Positions 34,873-44,042 of a stretch of DNA of 64,000 nt are shown here, one piece after another. Position numbers and translations under genes: made by a program. The notes under the pieces were generated by a model. It made no database searches and was not told the DNA's origin. It saw nothing but the letters and a program-made list of their open reading frames with translations. This DNA is from Pseudomonas sp. MN1F. GTDB taxonomy: Bacteria > Pseudomonadota > Gammaproteobacteria > Pseudomonadales > Pseudomonadaceae. The stretch spans positions 1-64,000 of the forward strand of contig NZ_VZII01000047.1 in NCBI RefSeq assembly GCF_009391885.1. The letters run 5' to 3'. How positions within the stretch are numbered: the first letter of the stretch is position 1; every line of letters starts with the position of its first letter.

Positions 34873-35595
34873 TCAGCCATACGGTGGCGCTGGCAGCTCG
34901 GCCAGGAGCCGTTTCAGGCCATCGCTCCACTGCCGGCGAATCTGCTGGTAATAGGCGTCGTCGCTGGTGATGCGTTGGCGCGAGTGGGTTTCCAGGCTGC
35001 CCTTACGGTACACCAGCAGGTCCAGCGGCAGGCCCACCGACAGGTTGCTGCGTATGGTCGAGTCGAACGAGATCAGGCCGCAGCGTAACGCTTCATCAAG
35101 GGGGGTATGAAAGCTCAGGTTGCGGTCGAGAATCGGCCGGCCGTACTTGCTTTCGCCCAGTTGCAGGAACGGCGTGTCTGCGGTGGCCTGGAAGAAGTTG
35201 CCCTGCGCGTAGACGTTGTAGATGCCCATGGGCGCGCCGGCAATCTGGCCGCCAACGATGAATGAACTGCTCAGGTCGATGCCGGCGGTCAGCTTGCTGC
35301 GGTCGCGGCTGACTACCTCGCGCAGGGTGTCGGCGACCAGCACCGTGGCGTCGTAAAGCGTGGCCACGTTCAGCAGGTGCGGGCCGCTGCCCTGGGTACG
35401 TTGCCTGAGCAGGTTCACCACCGACTGCGAGGTGGCCAGGTTGCCGGCGGTCTGCAGCACGATCAGGCGCTCGCCCGGTACGCTGAACACGAACAATTTG
35501 GCAAAGGTCGAGATCTGGTCGATGCCGGCATTGGTGCGTGAGTCGCTGATGAAGACGAGGCCGTCCGCCAGGTGCATGGCGACACAGTAGGTCAT
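34873..35595 (-). CDS. Anbu (proteasome-type beta-like peptidase)
   Basis: A 240-residue Ntn-hydrolase of the bacterial proteasome-related Anbu family. The sequence begins MTYCVAMHLADGLVFISDSR, so removal of Met would expose Thr as the catalytic N-terminal nucleophile; SDSR and the GGQIAGAPMG region fit the proteasome beta fold. It is the last gene of an operon with a transglutaminase-like protein, an alpha-E protein and a circularly permuted ATP-grasp, the known Anbu neighbourhood. Its substrate is not known; the context suggests a small-peptide tagging system. Confidence 0.9.
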   Translation of the reverse strand: MTYCVAMHLADGLVFISDSRTNAGIDQISTFAKLFVFSVPGERLIVLQTAGNLATSQSVVNLLRQRTQGSGPHLLNVATLYDATVLVADTLREVVSRDRSKLTAGIDLSSSFIVGGQIAGAPMGIYNVYAQGNFFQATADTPFLQLGESKYGRPILDRNLSFHTPLDEALRCGLISFDSTIRSNLSVGLPLDLLVYRKGSLETHSRQRITSDDAYYQQIRRQWSDGLKRLLAELPAPPYG

Positions 35596-35635
35596 GCGGT
35601 TTCCCTTGTTTTTCTAGAAGCGGGTGCAGCGCCAG

Positions 35636-36415
35636 TCACTGGCGGTGCACGTGGACGCTGGCCTGCATCGATTCGGCGCCGCCACCCCGGCGCACGCCCC
35701 TGACCGGGCAGGCGTCGAGGTAGTCCAGGCCCACGGCGAGCTTCAGGTGACGCTCTGGCCGGGTCAGGCGGTTGGTGATGTCGAAGCTGTACCAGGCGTC
35801 ATCGACCCAGGCTTCGGCCCAGGCGTGGCTGGCCAGGTGCTGCTCGTCCTCAGTGCACAGGTAACCGGAGACGTAGCGTGCCGGGATACCCAGGCTGCGT
35901 GCGCAGGCGAGAAAGGCGTGGGTGTGGTCCTGGCAGACGCCGGCAGCGCCGCTGAACGCCTCGATGGCGGTGGTGCCGACGGAGGTGGCGCCCGGGCGGT
36001 ACGGCATGTGCTCGGCCAGGCCGTGCATCAACCCGATCAGCGCCGCCCGCTCGCGGTGTTCGCCGCAGTGCTGGCGGGCGAAGGCCTTGAGGGTGTCGTC
36101 GGCCTGGGTCAGGTGGCTGCCGCGCAGGAAGGGCAGCGGTGACTGGCTTTCGTGCTCCAGTTCGCGGTCCGGGTCGATCTCCACCTGGCCGCTGGCGGTC
36201 AGCACCAGGTGACCATGGGGTTTGTCCAGGGTCAGTACATGCAGGATGTTGCCATAGGGGTCGATCTGGCCTTTCACCTTGCAGGGCAGGTCCAGCTGCC
36301 ATTGATCGATGCGCTGGCGCTCGCTGCTGCGCGGCGTCAGGCGCAGGAACTGGATGCTGTTGCAGACGTCGCTGGCGTAGCTGTAGGTGGTGTCGTGGCG
36401 AATGGACAGTTTCAT
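35636..36415 (-). CDS. Transglutaminase-like cysteine peptidase of the Anbu operon
   Basis: A 259-residue protein with an N-terminal beta-strand domain (about 1-90) and a transglutaminase core. The catalytic triad is visible as Cys161 (GVCQDHTHAFL), His197 (ASHAWAEAW) and Asp212 (YSFDITN). Its ATG overlaps the stop of the alpha-E gene by 4 nt. It could hydrolyse or transfer the peptide made by the ATP-grasp partner; this is inferred from conserved gene neighbourhoods. Confidence 0.9.
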   Translation of the reverse strand: MKLSIRHDTTYSYASDVCNSIQFLRLTPRSSERQRIDQWQLDLPCKVKGQIDPYGNILHVLTLDKPHGHLVLTASGQVEIDPDRELEHESQSPLPFLRGSHLTQADDTLKAFARQHCGEHRERAALIGLMHGLAEHMPYRPGATSVGTTAIEAFSGAAGVCQDHTHAFLACARSLGIPARYVSGYLCTEDEQHLASHAWAEAWVDDAWYSFDITNRLTRPERHLKLAVGLDYLDACPVRGVRRGGGAESMQASVHVHRQ

Positions 36416-37362
36416 ACGACCTCCAGGTAGGAGTGATGGACCGCCTGGCCCAGTTGGTTGATGCGCCCGATGAAGTCGGTCAGCCACGGGTGCAGGCCCG
36501 CTTCGAGGATTTCGTCGATTGCGGTGTAGCGCAGGCGCGCATTGAGTTCGGCGGCCATGCGCTGGGCGGCGCGCCCGGTGCTGCCCGGTAGGCTGGCGAG
36601 GATCTGGTCGAGTTCCTCGATGCAGGCATGCAGCGAGCGCGGCACGTCCACCCGCAGCAACAGCAGCTCGGACACCGGCCGGGCGCTGGGCGCGGCGCGA
36701 TAGAGCTCGTTGAAGGCCTCGTACGAGGTCAGCGCACGCAGCAAGGCGCTCCACTGGTAATAGCCGCGGGCAGAGTCGTCGCTGACCTCTTCAGAGGCCT
36801 CGCCAAACATTTCGTAGCGCGCATCGAGCAGGCGCAGGGTGTTGTCCGCCCGCTCCAGAAAGGTCCCCAGGCGAATGAAGCTGTAGGCGTCGTTACGCAT
36901 GATGGTGCCCGAAGTCGCCCCGCGGAACAGGTGCGAGCGCTCCTTGACCCAGTCGCAGAACTGGCTGATGCCATAGCGCCCCAGGCCGTTGCTGGCGATG
37001 TTGCGCATCTCCAGCCAGGCCGCGTTGATGTTTTCCCACATGTCGGCGGTGATGCGGCCACGCACCGCATGGGCATTGGTCCTGGCCGCCTGCAGGCAGC
37101 AATAGATGCTGCTGGGGTTGGTCGCGTCGAGGGCGAAGAAGTGCAGCATGCGCTCGCTGTCGAGCTCGTTGGGCCGGCGGCGGTAGTCGTCCAGCATGCC
37201 GGCGGCCAGCAGCGACATGGCCAGCTCGGCGTGGCCGTCGCCGCGCCCGGCCTGGGGCATCAGTGACAACGAATAACTGACTTCGAGCATGCGCGCGAGG
37301 TTCTCTGCGCGCTCCAGGTAACGGGACATCCAGTACAGGTCGGAAGCGGTTCTCGAAAGCAT
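36412..37362 (-). CDS. Alpha-E domain protein (DUF403)
   Basis: A 316-residue, nearly all-helical protein, recognised by MLSRTASDLYWMSRYLERAE at the N-terminus and FLERADNTLRLLDARYE in the middle (conserved Arg/Glu-rich helices). DUF403 genes almost always accompany the permuted ATP-grasp and transglutaminase genes, as here. A structural or adaptor role is assumed. It starts 3 bases after the ATP-grasp stop and overlaps the transglutaminase start. Confidence 0.9.
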   Translation of the reverse strand: MLSRTASDLYWMSRYLERAENLARMLEVSYSLSLMPQAGRGDGHAELAMSLLAAGMLDDYRRRPNELDSERMLHFFALDATNPSSIYCCLQAARTNAHAVRGRITADMWENINAAWLEMRNIASNGLGRYGISQFCDWVKERSHLFRGATSGTIMRNDAYSFIRLGTFLERADNTLRLLDARYEMFGEASEEVSDDSARGYYQWSALLRALTSYEAFNELYRAAPSARPVSELLLLRVDVPRSLHACIEELDQILASLPGSTGRAAQRMAAELNARLRYTAIDEILEAGLHPWLTDFIGRINQLGQAVHHSYLEVV

Positions 37363-37365
37363 GGT

Positions 37366-38775
37366 TCAGTCCTCCACCACCCAGGTGTCCTTGGTACCGC
37401 CGCCCTGCGACGAGTTGACCACCAGCGAGCCTTCCTGCAGCGCCACGCGGGTCAGGCCACCAGGCACCAGGCGGGTTTCACTGCCCGACAGCACAAACGG
37501 GCGCAGGTCGATGTGGCGCGGGGCGATGCCGCTGTCGACGAAGGTCGGGCAGGTGGACAGGCACAGCGTGGGTTGGGCGATGTAGGCGTGCGGGCGGGCC
37601 TTGATGCGGGCGCGGAAGTCCTCGATCTGGGCACGGGTCGACGCCGGGCCGACCAACATGCCGTAGCCACCGGAGCCTTGGGTTTCCTTGACCACCAGCT
37701 CGGGCAGGTGGGCCAGGACATGGGACAGGTCCGCAGGCCGGCGGCATTGCCAGGTGGGCACGTTGTTGAGGATCGGCTCTTCGCTCAGGTAGAAGCGGAT
37801 CATGTCGTCGACGTAGGGGTAGATCGACTTGTCGTCGGCCACGCCGGTGCCCACCGCGTTGGCCAGTACCACGTTGCCGGCGCGGTACACCGAGGTCAGC
37901 CCCGGCACGCCCAGCATCGAGTCCGGGTTGAACGTCAGCGGGTCGAGGTAGTCGTCGTCCAGGCGGCGGTAGATCACGTCCACCTGTTGCGGGCCGGCGG
38001 TGGTGCGCATGTAGACATGCTCGTCACGGATGAACAGGTCGGCACCCTCGACCAGTTCGATGCCCATTTCCCGCGCCAGGAAGGCATGCTCGAAGTAGGC
38101 GCTGTTGAAGCGGCCCGGGGTGAGCAGCACGGCGGTGGGGTTGTCCAGCGGGCTGGCGCTCTTGAGCGTGTCCAGCAGCAGGTTGGGGTAGTGGTCGATG
38201 GGGGCGATACGCTGGGCGGCGAACAGTTCGGGGAACAGCCGCATCATCATCTTGCGGTCTTCGAGCATGTAACTGACCCCACTGGGGGTGCGCAGGTTGT
38301 CTTCCAGCACGAAGTAGCTGCCATCCCCATCGCGCACCAGATCGACGCCGGCGATATGGGCATACAGCCCACGGTGCAGGTCCAGGCCCTGCATGGCGAT
38401 CTGGTAGCCTTCGTTGGCCAGCACCTGCTCCGGCGGGATGATGCCGGCCTTGAGGATGCGCTGGTCGTGGTAGATGTCCTGGAGGAACAGGTTCAACGCC
38501 TGCACCCGCTGGATACAACCGCGCTCGACCATGCGCCATTCGCTGGCGCGGATGCTGCGCGGGATGATGTCGAAGGGGATCAGGCGCTCGGTATCCTGCT
38601 TGTCGCCGTACAGGGTGAAGGTGATGCCGGCGCGATGAAACAGCAGGTCGGCTTCGCGCCGGCGTTGTTCCAGCAGCTCCAGCGGGGTGTTGGCCAACCA
38701 GCGGGCAAACTCCTGGTAATGCGGGCGGCAACTGCCGTTCGCTTCGTACATTTCATTGAAAAAGGCCCGGGACAT
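37366..38775 (-). CDS. Circularly permuted ATP-grasp type 2 protein
   Basis: A 469-residue ATP-grasp enzyme of the DUF404/DUF407 type. The nucleotide-binding loop KETQGSGGYGMLVGP comes near the C-terminus (about residue 375) instead of earlier, which is the mark of the permuted fold; FVLEDNLRTPSGVSYMLEDR lies in the middle. It probably ligates amino acids into a peptide. I place the start at ATG 38775 with AAGGAG just before it, 6 bases inside the longest frame. It is first in the Anbu operon. Confidence 0.9.
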   Translation of the reverse strand: MSRAFFNEMYEANGSCRPHYQEFARWLANTPLELLEQRRREADLLFHRAGITFTLYGDKQDTERLIPFDIIPRSIRASEWRMVERGCIQRVQALNLFLQDIYHDQRILKAGIIPPEQVLANEGYQIAMQGLDLHRGLYAHIAGVDLVRDGDGSYFVLEDNLRTPSGVSYMLEDRKMMMRLFPELFAAQRIAPIDHYPNLLLDTLKSASPLDNPTAVLLTPGRFNSAYFEHAFLAREMGIELVEGADLFIRDEHVYMRTTAGPQQVDVIYRRLDDDYLDPLTFNPDSMLGVPGLTSVYRAGNVVLANAVGTGVADDKSIYPYVDDMIRFYLSEEPILNNVPTWQCRRPADLSHVLAHLPELVVKETQGSGGYGMLVGPASTRAQIEDFRARIKARPHAYIAQPTLCLSTCPTFVDSGIAPRHIDLRPFVLSGSETRLVPGGLTRVALQEGSLVVNSSQGGGTKDTWVVED

Positions 38776-39045
38776 AGCCACTCCTTGCTACCGTTGCTGG
38801 CAGTGCGTTTTGCGTGCAAAAGGCCATTGCAATGAAGGTGCCGAAACTACGGCGCAGCGTTCGAGTGAGCGTGAGTGAGCGCTAAGGCATTGAAACAATG
38901 TGGTTTTGTTGCGCAATCAAAGGGCGGCGTGGGGCGCAGTGGTGACTGCCTGACACCGGGGCTGCCGCCCGGCGTGCATCAAAAGGGCGCGTCATGCATC
39001 GCGCTGCAGGTTTTGCCCCGAGTTGGTGCTTGCGTTGTGATTGGC

Positions 39046-39525
39046 TTACTCCTGATAGATCTTGGTCAGCAACCGTAGCAACTGCCCCCGTTCCTCATCA
39101 TCCAGCGCTGACGTGGCGTCGCGGTCGCTATCGCTGGCGATCTGCTTCAGTTCCTTGAGTAGCGCTTCCCCGGCCTTGCTCAGGTAGATGCCGTACGAAC
39201 GCTTGTCCGGCTTGCAGCGCACCCGCACCGCCAGTGCCCGCTCTTCCAGCTTGTTGAGCATGGGCACCACCTGCGGCGGCTCGATTGCCAGCGCCCGCGC
39301 CAGGTCGGCCTGCATCAGCCCCGGGTTCTGCTCGATGATCGCCAATGCCGAGAACTGCGCTGGGCGCAGGTCGTAGGCCGAGAGCCGGCCAATCAGGTTC
39401 TGAAACAGCTTCAGTTGCGCACGGCGCAACGCGTAACCGATCAAGTCCTCAAGTACCACTTCCCCGGCAGCGGGGAGCAGGGGGGCGGTGTCGGCAGTTC
39501 GGGCAGACCTGGCCATCAGGGGCAT
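39046..39525 (-). CDS. ferR: MarR-family regulator of hydroxycinnamate catabolism
   Basis: A 157-159-residue MarR winged-helix protein (LRPAQFSALAIIEQNPG, LAIEPPQVVPMLNKLEERAL, VRCKPDKRSYGIYLS wing). It is divergent from ech, in the position of the feruloyl-CoA-responsive repressor FerR/FerC. It probably binds the AT-rich element at 39629-39664 and leaves it when hydroxycinnamoyl-CoA binds. The ATG at 39516 has better Shine-Dalgarno spacing (GAGGAG) than the ATG at 39525, so the protein may be three residues shorter. Confidence 0.85.
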   Translation of the reverse strand: MPLMARSARTADTAPLLPAAGEVVLEDLIGYALRRAQLKLFQNLIGRLSAYDLRPAQFSALAIIEQNPGLMQADLARALAIEPPQVVPMLNKLEERALAVRVRCKPDKRSYGIYLSKAGEALLKELKQIASDSDRDATSALDDEERGQLLRLLTKIYQE

Positions 39526-39628
39526 GCTCCTCGGTTATTGATAAGAAAGTTACCCAGTTTGCCTGCCCCCGCACGATCAGGCTAGGGGCGCGCCAGTAAA
39601 AAAGCTGCTCGATACACACGCAGAGAAA

Positions 39629-39664
39629 GATAACTTTCATAACGATTAATTGACATAACTAATT
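39629..39664. promoter_or_regulatory. Putative FerR operator in the ech promoter
   Basis: On the reverse strand this 36-bp stretch reads AGTTA-N7-TAATCGTTA-N4-AGTTATC. The same spaced words recur at 49894-49929 before the porin gene. The AGTTA/TAACT words form partial dyads, as expected for a MarR dimer. It lies 50-85 bases before ech. Confidence 0.6.
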
Positions 39665-39693
39665 TGCTCGATTAGCGTAAGCCCATCACCTCG

Positions 39694-39701
39694 AACAACA
39701 A
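39694..39701 (+). promoter_or_regulatory. Crc/Hfq CA motif in the ech leader
   Basis: AACAACAA fits the AAnAAnAA motif bound by Hfq/Crc in Pseudomonas mRNAs and lies 13 bases before the ech start, where binding would block translation. Similar motifs precede fcs (42136-42146), the MFS gene (51378-51385), the porin (49949-49956), the sulfatase (49724-49734, reverse strand), glyA and the ureohydrolase. Confidence 0.5.
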
Positions 39702-39713
39702 GAGTGCAGAACC

Positions 39714-40544
39714 ATGAGCAAATACGAAGGCCGCTGGACCACCGTCAAGGTCGAACTGGAATCGGGCATCGCCTGGGTCACCCTCAACCGGCCGGAAAAG
39801 CGCAACGCCATGAGCCCGACCCTGAACCGGGAGATGGTCGACGTGCTGGAAACCCTGGAGCAGGACGCCGACGCAGGCGTGCTGGTACTGACGGGTGCTG
39901 GCGAATCCTGGACCGCAGGCATGGACCTCAAGGAGTACTTCCGCGAGGTGGACGCCGGCCCGGAAATCCTCCAGGAGAAAATCCGCCGCGAAGCCTCGCA
40001 ATGGCAATGGAAGCTGCTGCGCCTGTACGCCAAACCGACCATCGCCATGGTCAACGGCTGGTGCTTCGGCGGCGGCTTCAGCCCGCTGGTGGCGTGCGAC
40101 CTGGCCATTTGCGCCAACGAGGCCACTTTCGGCCTGTCGGAAATCAACTGGGGCATCCCGCCAGGCAACCTGGTCAGCAAGGCCATGGCCGATACCGTTG
40201 GCCATCGCCAGTCGCTGTACTACATCATGACCGGCAAGACCTTCGACGGCCGCAAGGCAGCCGAAATGGGCCTGGTCAACGACAGCGTGCCGCTGGCCGA
40301 GCTGCGTGAAACCACCCGTGAGCTGGCGCTGAACCTGCTGGAAAAGAACCCGGTGGTCCTGCGCGCCGCGAAGAACGGCTTCAAGCGTTGCCGCGAACTG
40401 ACCTGGGAGCAGAACGAAGACTACCTCTACGCCAAGCTCGACCAGTCGCGCCTGCTGGATACCAGCGGTGGTCGCGAGCAGGGCATGAAGCAGTTCCTCG
40501 ACGACAAGAGCATCAAGCCCGGTCTGCAAGCCTACAAGCGCTGA
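39714..40544 (+). CDS. ech: p-Hydroxycinnamoyl-CoA hydratase/lyase
   Basis: A 276-residue crotonase-family enzyme that hydrates feruloyl-CoA (or p-coumaroyl- or caffeoyl-CoA) and cleaves it to vanillin (or the matching aldehyde) and acetyl-CoA. Conserved elements are NRPEKRNAMSP, the oxyanion-hole region GAGESWTAGMDLKEYF, the second oxyanion loop NGWCFGGGFSPL, and EINWGIPPGNLVSKAM with the catalytic Glu. It matches the well-known HCHL enzymes of P. putida and P. fluorescens in length and motif. It is first in ech-vdh-fcs. Confidence 0.95.
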   Translation: MSKYEGRWTTVKVELESGIAWVTLNRPEKRNAMSPTLNREMVDVLETLEQDADAGVLVLTGAGESWTAGMDLKEYFREVDAGPEILQEKIRREASQWQWKLLRLYAKPTIAMVNGWCFGGGFSPLVACDLAICANEATFGLSEINWGIPPGNLVSKAMADTVGHRQSLYYIMTGKTFDGRKAAEMGLVNDSVPLAELRETTRELALNLLEKNPVVLRAAKNGFKRCRELTWEQNEDYLYAKLDQSRLLDTSGGREQGMKQFLDDKSIKPGLQAYKR

Positions 40545-40619
40545 ATCCAGCGGCGGGCATTGGCCTCATCGGCCACTGCCCGTGGGTATTTCTCTATAAC
40601 GACAACAAGAGGAATGAGC

Positions 40620-42068
40620 ATGTTGCAGGTGCCTTTGCTGATTGGCGGGCAGTCACGTCCTGCCCGTGATGGACGAACCTTCGAACGCCGCAACCCGGTG
40701 ACGGGTGAGGTGGTGTCGCAAGTTGCCGCCGCCACGCTGGCCGATGCCGATGCGGCGGTGGCTGCGGCCCACGCGGCATTCCCGGCCTGGGCGGCATTGG
40801 CCCCCGGTGAGCGGCGTAGCCGCTTGCTCGCCGGCGCCGACCTGCTGCAGGCACGGGCTGCCGAATTCATCGCCGCTGCCGGTGAAACCGGGGCCATGGC
40901 CAACTGGTACGGCTTCAACGTCAAGCTGGCTGCCAACATGCTGCGCGAAGCCGCCGCCATGACCACGCAGATCACCGGCGAGGTGATTCCCTCGGATGTG
41001 CCTGGCAGCTTTGCCATGGCCTTGCGCGCGCCCTGTGGCGTGGTGCTGGGCATCGCCCCGTGGAACGCCCCGGTAATCCTCGCCACCCGCGCCATCGCCA
41101 TGCCGCTGGCCTGTGGCAACACGGTGGTGCTCAAGGCTTCGGAGCTGAGCCCGGCGGTGCACCGGTTGATCGGCCAGGTGCTGCAGGACGCCGGCCTTGG
41201 CGATGGTGTGGTCAATGTCATCAGCAATGCGCCGGAGGACGCCCCGGCCATCGTCGAGCGCTTGATCGCCAACCCCGCCGTGCGTCGCGTCAACTTCACC
41301 GGTTCCACCCATGTCGGGCGCATCGTCGGCGAATTGGCCGCCCGCCACCTCAAGCCAGCCCTGCTCGAACTGGGTGGCAAGGCGCCGCTGCTGGTGCTCG
41401 ATGATGCCGACCTGGACGTCACGGTCGAAGCGGCGGCCTTTGGCGCCTACTTCAACCAAGGGCAGATCTGCATGTCCACCGAACGCCTGGTGGTGGACAG
41501 CCGCATCGCCGACGCCTTCGTCGACAAGCTGGCGGTGAAGGTCGCCGGGCTGCGCGCGGGTGACCCGCAAGCCAGCACCTCGGTGCTCGGTTCGCTGGTC
41601 AGTGCCGAGGCCGGCGAGCGCATCAAGGCGCTGATCGACGACGCCGTGGCCAAGGGCGCGCGCCTGGTGTGTGGTGGCCAACTCGATGGCAGCATCCTGC
41701 AACCGACCTTGCTCGATAACGTCGATGCCAGCATGCGCCTGTACCGCGAGGAGTCCTTCGGGCCGGTGGCGGTGGTGCTGCGTGCCGAGGGCGACGAGGC
41801 CCTGCTGGCGTTGGCCAACGACTCGGAGTTCGGCCTGTCGTCGGCGATCTTCAGCCGCGACACCAGTCGCGCCCTGGCCCTGGCACAACGGGTGGAGTCG
41901 GGTATCTGCCATATCAACGGCCCGACCGTGCACGACGAAGCGCAGATGCCGTTCGGCGGGGTCAAGTCCAGCGGCTACGGCAGCTTCGGCAGCCGCACCG
42001 CGATCGACCAGTTCACCCAGCTGCGTTGGGTCACCCTGCAGCAAGGCCCGCGGCATTACCCGATCTAG
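40620..42068 (+). CDS. vdh: Vanillin dehydrogenase
   Basis: A 482-residue aldehyde dehydrogenase that converts vanillin to vanillate and 4-hydroxybenzaldehyde to 4-hydroxybenzoate. Motifs include PWNAPVILATRAIAMPL, LELGGKAPLLVLDDAD and the catalytic Cys in NQGQICMSTER. The ATG at 40620 gives the length of the P. putida enzyme and has AAGAGGA at good spacing; two upstream in-frame starts are unlikely. It sits between ech and fcs. Confidence 0.94.
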   Translation: MLQVPLLIGGQSRPARDGRTFERRNPVTGEVVSQVAAATLADADAAVAAAHAAFPAWAALAPGERRSRLLAGADLLQARAAEFIAAAGETGAMANWYGFNVKLAANMLREAAAMTTQITGEVIPSDVPGSFAMALRAPCGVVLGIAPWNAPVILATRAIAMPLACGNTVVLKASELSPAVHRLIGQVLQDAGLGDGVVNVISNAPEDAPAIVERLIANPAVRRVNFTGSTHVGRIVGELAARHLKPALLELGGKAPLLVLDDADLDVTVEAAAFGAYFNQGQICMSTERLVVDSRIADAFVDKLAVKVAGLRAGDPQASTSVLGSLVSAEAGERIKALIDDAVAKGARLVCGGQLDGSILQPTLLDNVDASMRLYREESFGPVAVVLRAEGDEALLALANDSEFGLSSAIFSRDTSRALALAQRVESGICHINGPTVHDEAQMPFGGVKSSGYGSFGSRTAIDQFTQLRWVTLQQGPRHYPI

Positions 42069-42158
42069 CCTTTGCAACCCCAGGCAACGCGCTACAAGAC
42101 CGCCGCCTGCAACGTCAGGCGGCGGCAGCATGTACAACAAGAACAAGGAGCAACCTGC

Positions 42159-44042
42159 GTGAATACCGAAGCCCGCTCACGGTCAATCGACCCTGGCCAA
42201 GTCCCGCGCTACCGGCAGGTGGCCATCGGGCATCCCCAAGTGCAGGTCAGCCACGTTGATGGCGTGCTGCGCATGCAGCCCGTCGAACCCTTGGCACCGC
42301 TACCGGCGCGCCTGCTCGACCGCCTGCTGCACTGGGCCAGCGTGCGCCCCGACAGCACGTTCATCGCGGCGCGGCAGGCGGACGGTGCCTGGCGTACGAT
42401 CAGCTACGCGCAGATGCTCGCCGATGTGCGCACCATCGCCGCCAACCTGCTGGGCTTTGGCCTCAGCGCCGAGCGGCCATTGGCACTGTTTTCCGGGAAT
42501 GATATCGAGCACCTGCAGATAGCCCTCGGCGCCATGTATGCCGGCATTCCCTATTGCCCGGTATCGCCAGCCTACGCGCTGCTGTCGCAGGACTTCGCCA
42601 AGCTACGCCATGTGTGCGAAGTGCTGACCCCAGGGCTGGTGTTTGCCACCGACGCCCAACCGTTCCAGCGGGCCTTCGATGCCGTGCTGGACGCTTCGGT
42701 CGCAGTGATCAGCGTGCGCGGCCAGGCTGCGGGCCGTCGTCACCTGGGCTTCGACACCCTGCTGCAAGCTGGCGACCTGGCTGCGGCCGATGCGGCATTC
42801 GCCGCAACCGGGCCGGACACCATCGCCAAGTTCCTCTTCACCTCGGGTTCGACCAAGTTGCCCAAGGCGGTGATCACCACCCAGCGCATGCTCTGCGCCA
42901 ACCAGCAGATGCTGTTGCAGACCTTCCCGGTATTCGCCGAGGAGCCGCCGGTGCTGGTGGACTGGCTGCCCTGGAATCACACCTTTGGTGGCAGCCACAA
43001 CCTCGGCATCGTGCTGTACAACGGCGGCAGCTTCTATCTGGACACCGGCAAGCCGACTCCGCAAGGCTTCGCCGAGACCCTGCGCAACCTGCGCGAGATT
43101 TCCCCCACGGCTTACCTCACCGTGCCCAAGGGCTGGGAAGAGCTGGTCAAGGCACTGGAGCAGGACGCTACCCTGCGCGAGGTGTTCTTCGCCCGCATCA
43201 AGCTGTTCTTCTTCGCCGCTGCGGGCCTGTCGCAAAGTGTCTGGGACCGCCTCGACCGGATTGCCGAGCAGCATTGTGGCGAGCGCATCCGCATGATGGC
43301 CGGCCTGGGCATGACCGAAGCCTCACCCTCATGCACCTTCACCACCGGGCCACTGTCGATGGCCGGCTATGTCGGGCTGCCGGCGCCGGGCTGCGAGGTG
43401 AAACTGGTGCCGCAGGCCGGCAAGCTGGAGGCGCGTTTCCGTGGCCCGCACATCATGCCGGGTTACTGGCGCTCGCCGCAGCAGACGGCAGAGGCCTTCG
43501 ATGAGGAGGGCTTCTACTGTTCGGGCGACGCCCTGAAGCTTGCCGTTGCCGAGCAACCTGAGCATGGCCTGATGTTCGATGGCCGCATCGCCGAGGACTT
43601 CAAGCTGTCTTCGGGGGTGTTCGTCAGTGTCGGCCCGCTGCGCAACCGTGCGGTGCTGGAGGGCTCGCCCTATGTGCAGGATATCGTGGTGACCGCGCCA
43701 GACCGTGAATGCCTGGGGGTGCTGGTATTTGCGCGGTTACCCGAGTGCCGGCAGCTGGCCGGGTTGCCCGTGGCTGCCAGCGATGCCGAGGTACTGGCCA
43801 GCGATGCCGTGCGCCACTGGTTCGCCGGCTGGCTGGAGCGCTTGAACCGCGATGCCCAGGGCAACGCCAGCCGCGTCGAGTGGCTAGCGCTGCTCGTAGA
43901 GCCGCCGTCGATCGATGCCGGCGAGATCACCGACAAGGGCTCGATCAACCAGCGTGCGGTGCTGCAACGGCGCGCTGCACAGGTCGAGGCGCTGTACCGC
44001 GGCGAAGACCCGAGCGCATTGCGCGCCCAGGTGCTGCCATGA
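42159..44042 (+). CDS. fcs: Feruloyl-CoA synthetase
   Basis: A 627-residue acyl-adenylate-forming ligase that activates ferulate, p-coumarate and caffeate with ATP and CoA. The P-loop-like motif FLFTSGSTKLPKAVITT and the GLGMTEASPSCTFTTGP region are present; the C-terminal catalytic segment is the FAD-independent variant seen in this family (GRIAEDFKLSSGVFV). The start is GTG with AAGGAG before it; the conserved N-terminus begins there. The stop overlaps the thiolase start (ATGA). Confidence 0.94.
   Translation: MNTEARSRSIDPGQVPRYRQVAIGHPQVQVSHVDGVLRMQPVEPLAPLPARLLDRLLHWASVRPDSTFIAARQADGAWRTISYAQMLADVRTIAANLLGFGLSAERPLALFSGNDIEHLQIALGAMYAGIPYCPVSPAYALLSQDFAKLRHVCEVLTPGLVFATDAQPFQRAFDAVLDASVAVISVRGQAAGRRHLGFDTLLQAGDLAAADAAFAATGPDTIAKFLFTSGSTKLPKAVITTQRMLCANQQMLLQTFPVFAEEPPVLVDWLPWNHTFGGSHNLGIVLYNGGSFYLDTGKPTPQGFAETLRNLREISPTAYLTVPKGWEELVKALEQDATLREVFFARIKLFFFAAAGLSQSVWDRLDRIAEQHCGERIRMMAGLGMTEASPSCTFTTGPLSMAGYVGLPAPGCEVKLVPQAGKLEARFRGPHIMPGYWRSPQQTAEAFDEEGFYCSGDALKLAVAEQPEHGLMFDGRIAEDFKLSSGVFVSVGPLRNRAVLEGSPYVQDIVVTAPDRECLGVLVFARLPECRQLAGLPVAASDAEVLASDAVRHWFAGWLERLNRDAQGNASRVEWLALLVEPPSIDAGEITDKGSINQRAVLQRRAAQVEALYRGEDPSALRAQVLP

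Noticed and set aside
38860..38885. Short tandem GAGTGAGCG repeat before the Anbu operon
   Set aside because: Only two copies and no link to a known regulator; probably chance.
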